Source: an uncultured Flavobacterium sp. (GTDB lineage: Bacteria; Bacteroidota; Bacteroidia; Flavobacteriales; Flavobacteriaceae). From it: a DNA stretch of 40,084 nt. This document shows positions 38,288-40,084 of this stretch, piece after piece; position 1 is the first letter of the stretch, and each line of letters begins with the position of its first letter. The notes below the pieces were generated by a model, which was not told the origin of the DNA, did no database searches, and saw only the letters and a program-made list of their open reading frames with translations. Location of the stretch: the NCBI GenBank assembly GCA_947631175.1, contig CANRKI010000009.1:1-40084 (forward strand). The letters are read 5' to 3'. The position numbers and the translations under genes were made by a program.

Positions 38288-38420
38288 CTAAACTATAAAA
38301 TGGAAGATGTAGATTTTATATAACGAAAGTGCAGTTTTTTAATAAAAAATATTTCCGCTGGAGAACAAGGAAACTTTTATAAGACTTTACAAAAACACAA
38401 AAAACTAAATATATACAATT

Positions 38421-39506
38421 ATGAAAAATTACAACATCGCAGAAAACGAAATAGGAATTGTTTATAAAAAAAATGATATTGTTAAAATTATTACTCCAGG
38501 AAATTATTGGTTCTTTTGGGGTGAAAAAATAGAAATCCATTCAACCTTAGAAGCTTTCCCTGAAGTTAAACCTGGTATTTATAACAATTCATTACTAAAA
38601 AATTTTATAGAAATAATTGAAGTTGCCGACGATGAACTTCTTTTACTTTCCAAAAATAAAAATTTTAAAACAGTATTAACTTCTGGAACTTACGCTTTTT
38701 GGAAAAACAAACACGCATTTTCATTTCAAAAAGTTACAATTAAAGATTATAAAATAACAGATGTTAGCCAAAGTATTTTAGCTAAACCAGAAATAAATTT
38801 TTACGTTCGTAATTATAAAATCGAATCTTTTGAAAAGGGTTTACTTTTTGTAGATGGAGAATTTATACAAATTTTAGAACCTGGAAATTATTATTGGTGG
38901 AAAAATGCACAAAATATTATTGTGATAAAAGGAGATATTCGTGTACAAACCTTAGAGATTTTAGGACAAGAAATTTTGACTAAAGATAAAGTACAATTGC
39001 GATTAAACTTTGCCATTCAGTACAAAATAAATGATTTCATTAAAGCCTATGTAGACACAAAAGAAACCGACAAACAATTGTATGTATTACTACAAATGGC
39101 GCTGCGCACTTTAGTTGGTGGTTTAACATTTGATGACTTAATGGATCAAAAATCAAAGATTGCCGAAATAGTGATGACGGAAATTCTTGAAAAATCGGCT
39201 CGTTTGGGTATACAAATTATTGATGCTGGTTTAAAAGATATTATTTTACCTGGTGAAATTAGAGAAATTATGAATCAGGTTTTAATTGCCGAAAAAACTG
39301 CGCAAGCTAACAGCATTATGAGGCGAGAAGAAACAGCTTCAACCAGAAGTTTGCTAAATACCGCCAAATTAATGGAAGAAAATCAAATGTTATACAAATT
39401 GAAAGAAATGGAATACATTGAAAAAATTGCAGAAAAAATCAACTCCATTTCGGTTTCTGGTAGCAATAACGTGGTTACCGAATTGAAACAAATATTCACT
39501 AAGTAA
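38421..39506 (+). CDS. SPFH/band-7 (slipin-like) protein with N-terminal repeats
   Basis: GDIRVQTLEILGQEILTKDKVQLRLNFAIQYKI...LLQMALRTLVGGLTFDDLM...LGIQIIDAGLKDIILPGEIREIMNQVLIAEKTAQANSIMRREE. Confidence 0.88.
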   Translation: MKNYNIAENEIGIVYKKNDIVKIITPGNYWFFWGEKIEIHSTLEAFPEVKPGIYNNSLLKNFIEIIEVADDELLLLSKNKNFKTVLTSGTYAFWKNKHAFSFQKVTIKDYKITDVSQSILAKPEINFYVRNYKIESFEKGLLFVDGEFIQILEPGNYYWWKNAQNIIVIKGDIRVQTLEILGQEILTKDKVQLRLNFAIQYKINDFIKAYVDTKETDKQLYVLLQMALRTLVGGLTFDDLMDQKSKIAEIVMTEILEKSARLGIQIIDAGLKDIILPGEIREIMNQVLIAEKTAQANSIMRREETASTRSLLNTAKLMEENQMLYKLKEMEYIEKIAEKINSISVSGSNNVVTELKQIFTK

Positions 39507-39559
39507 ACCCAACAAACCACATTTTTTATTTGAATTGCTGTGGTTTAAAAAAACGAAAC

Positions 39560-40084
39560 ATGAAAAAAATTACCGGAAAAAACTTATTAGAAATAGGCTT
39601 TGATCAAAATAAAATAATTGGAGACGTTTTACAATTTTGCACAAATTATAAAGGAAAATTAAATAGATCGGATATTTTAATTCAACTAAAAAAGGTGCTC
39701 GAATCGCCAGAAATAATCTCTGAAAATTCTGAGTTTTACACCTTAAGTCAAAAAATAATCGATTTAAAAAAATCATTAGAAACAGATGTTATTGCTTTAA
39801 AAGAAACTCCAAAGCCATTTGCTATTTACGGTGAAAACAACATCGAACAAGGTGCAAAACAACAAATGACAACAGCCATGCGATTGCCTATTACAGTTGC
39901 TGGAGCCTTAATGCCCGATGCGCATCAAGGATACGGGTTGCCAATTGGCGGAGTTTTGGCTACTACAAATGCTATTATTCCCTACGGAGTTGGGGTGGAT
40001 ATTGGTTGTAGAATGGCACTTTCTGTTTACAATATTGACGAATTATTTTTTGAAGAAAACAAACATAAATTTAAACGTGAACTT
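39560..40084 (+). CDS. rtcB: RtcB-family RNA ligase (3' truncated by window end)
   Basis: Manual translation from ATG 39560: MKKITGKNLLEIGFDQNK...YGENNIEQGAKQQMTTAMRLPITVAGALMPDAHQGYGLPIGGVLATTNAIIPYGVGVDIGCRMALS; open to window edge, missed by ORF track. Confidence 0.93.
   Translation, partial: MKKITGKNLLEIGFDQNKIIGDVLQFCTNYKGKLNRSDILIQLKKVLESPEIISENSEFYTLSQKIIDLKKSLETDVIALKETPKPFAIYGENNIEQGAKQQMTTAMRLPITVAGALMPDAHQGYGLPIGGVLATTNAIIPYGVGVDIGCRMALSVYNIDELFFEENKHKFKREL

Noticed and set aside
38316-38540. 74-aa minus-strand ORF
   Set aside because: Antisense to slipin start and leader; low-complexity Phe/Asn composition from AT-rich DNA.
1-40084. CRISPR array or transposase/IS element
   Set aside because: No regularly spaced direct repeats and no transposase-like ORF found.

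Overview
AT-rich chromosomal window from a Bacteroidota/Flavobacteriaceae-type genome. Most of it is core or housekeeping: AsmA-like protein, SPT/CapA-type acyltransferase, cardiolipin synthase, pncB, xerD, aroQ, S46 dipeptidyl peptidase, TPR-histidine kinase/NarL regulator, obg, CNNM/CorC protein, adk, hpt, purK/purE, TamL/TamB pair, KAS III, SlyD. Two things stand out. (1) The right end (36.7-40.1 kb) has a divergent WYL regulator, a ~470-nt highly structured non-coding leader, an SPFH/slipin-like protein and an RtcB RNA ligase cut by the window edge. The leader encodes a tRNA mimic in circularly permuted order: T-arm GTGGG-TTCGAGT-CCCAC, then an acceptor-like stem TTTTCA-GTTA-TGAAAA, then AA, then D-arm GTTC-AATTGGTA-GAAC, with tRNA-exact linker lengths. 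A long hairpin precedes it. This looks like a YrlA/Y-RNA-like tRNA mimic in an RNA-repair operon. A candidate operator (ACTACGCA-N7-CGCGCAGT) overlaps the -33 box of its promoter. (2) A dispersed structured intergenic repeat occurs in at least 3 clear copies plus 1 divergent copy (9.2, 9.3, 14.1, 35.9 kb), with an invariant CCGACCCGA loop in two copies and compensatory changes in stems. All calls are from reading the sequence; no searches or folding programs were run.
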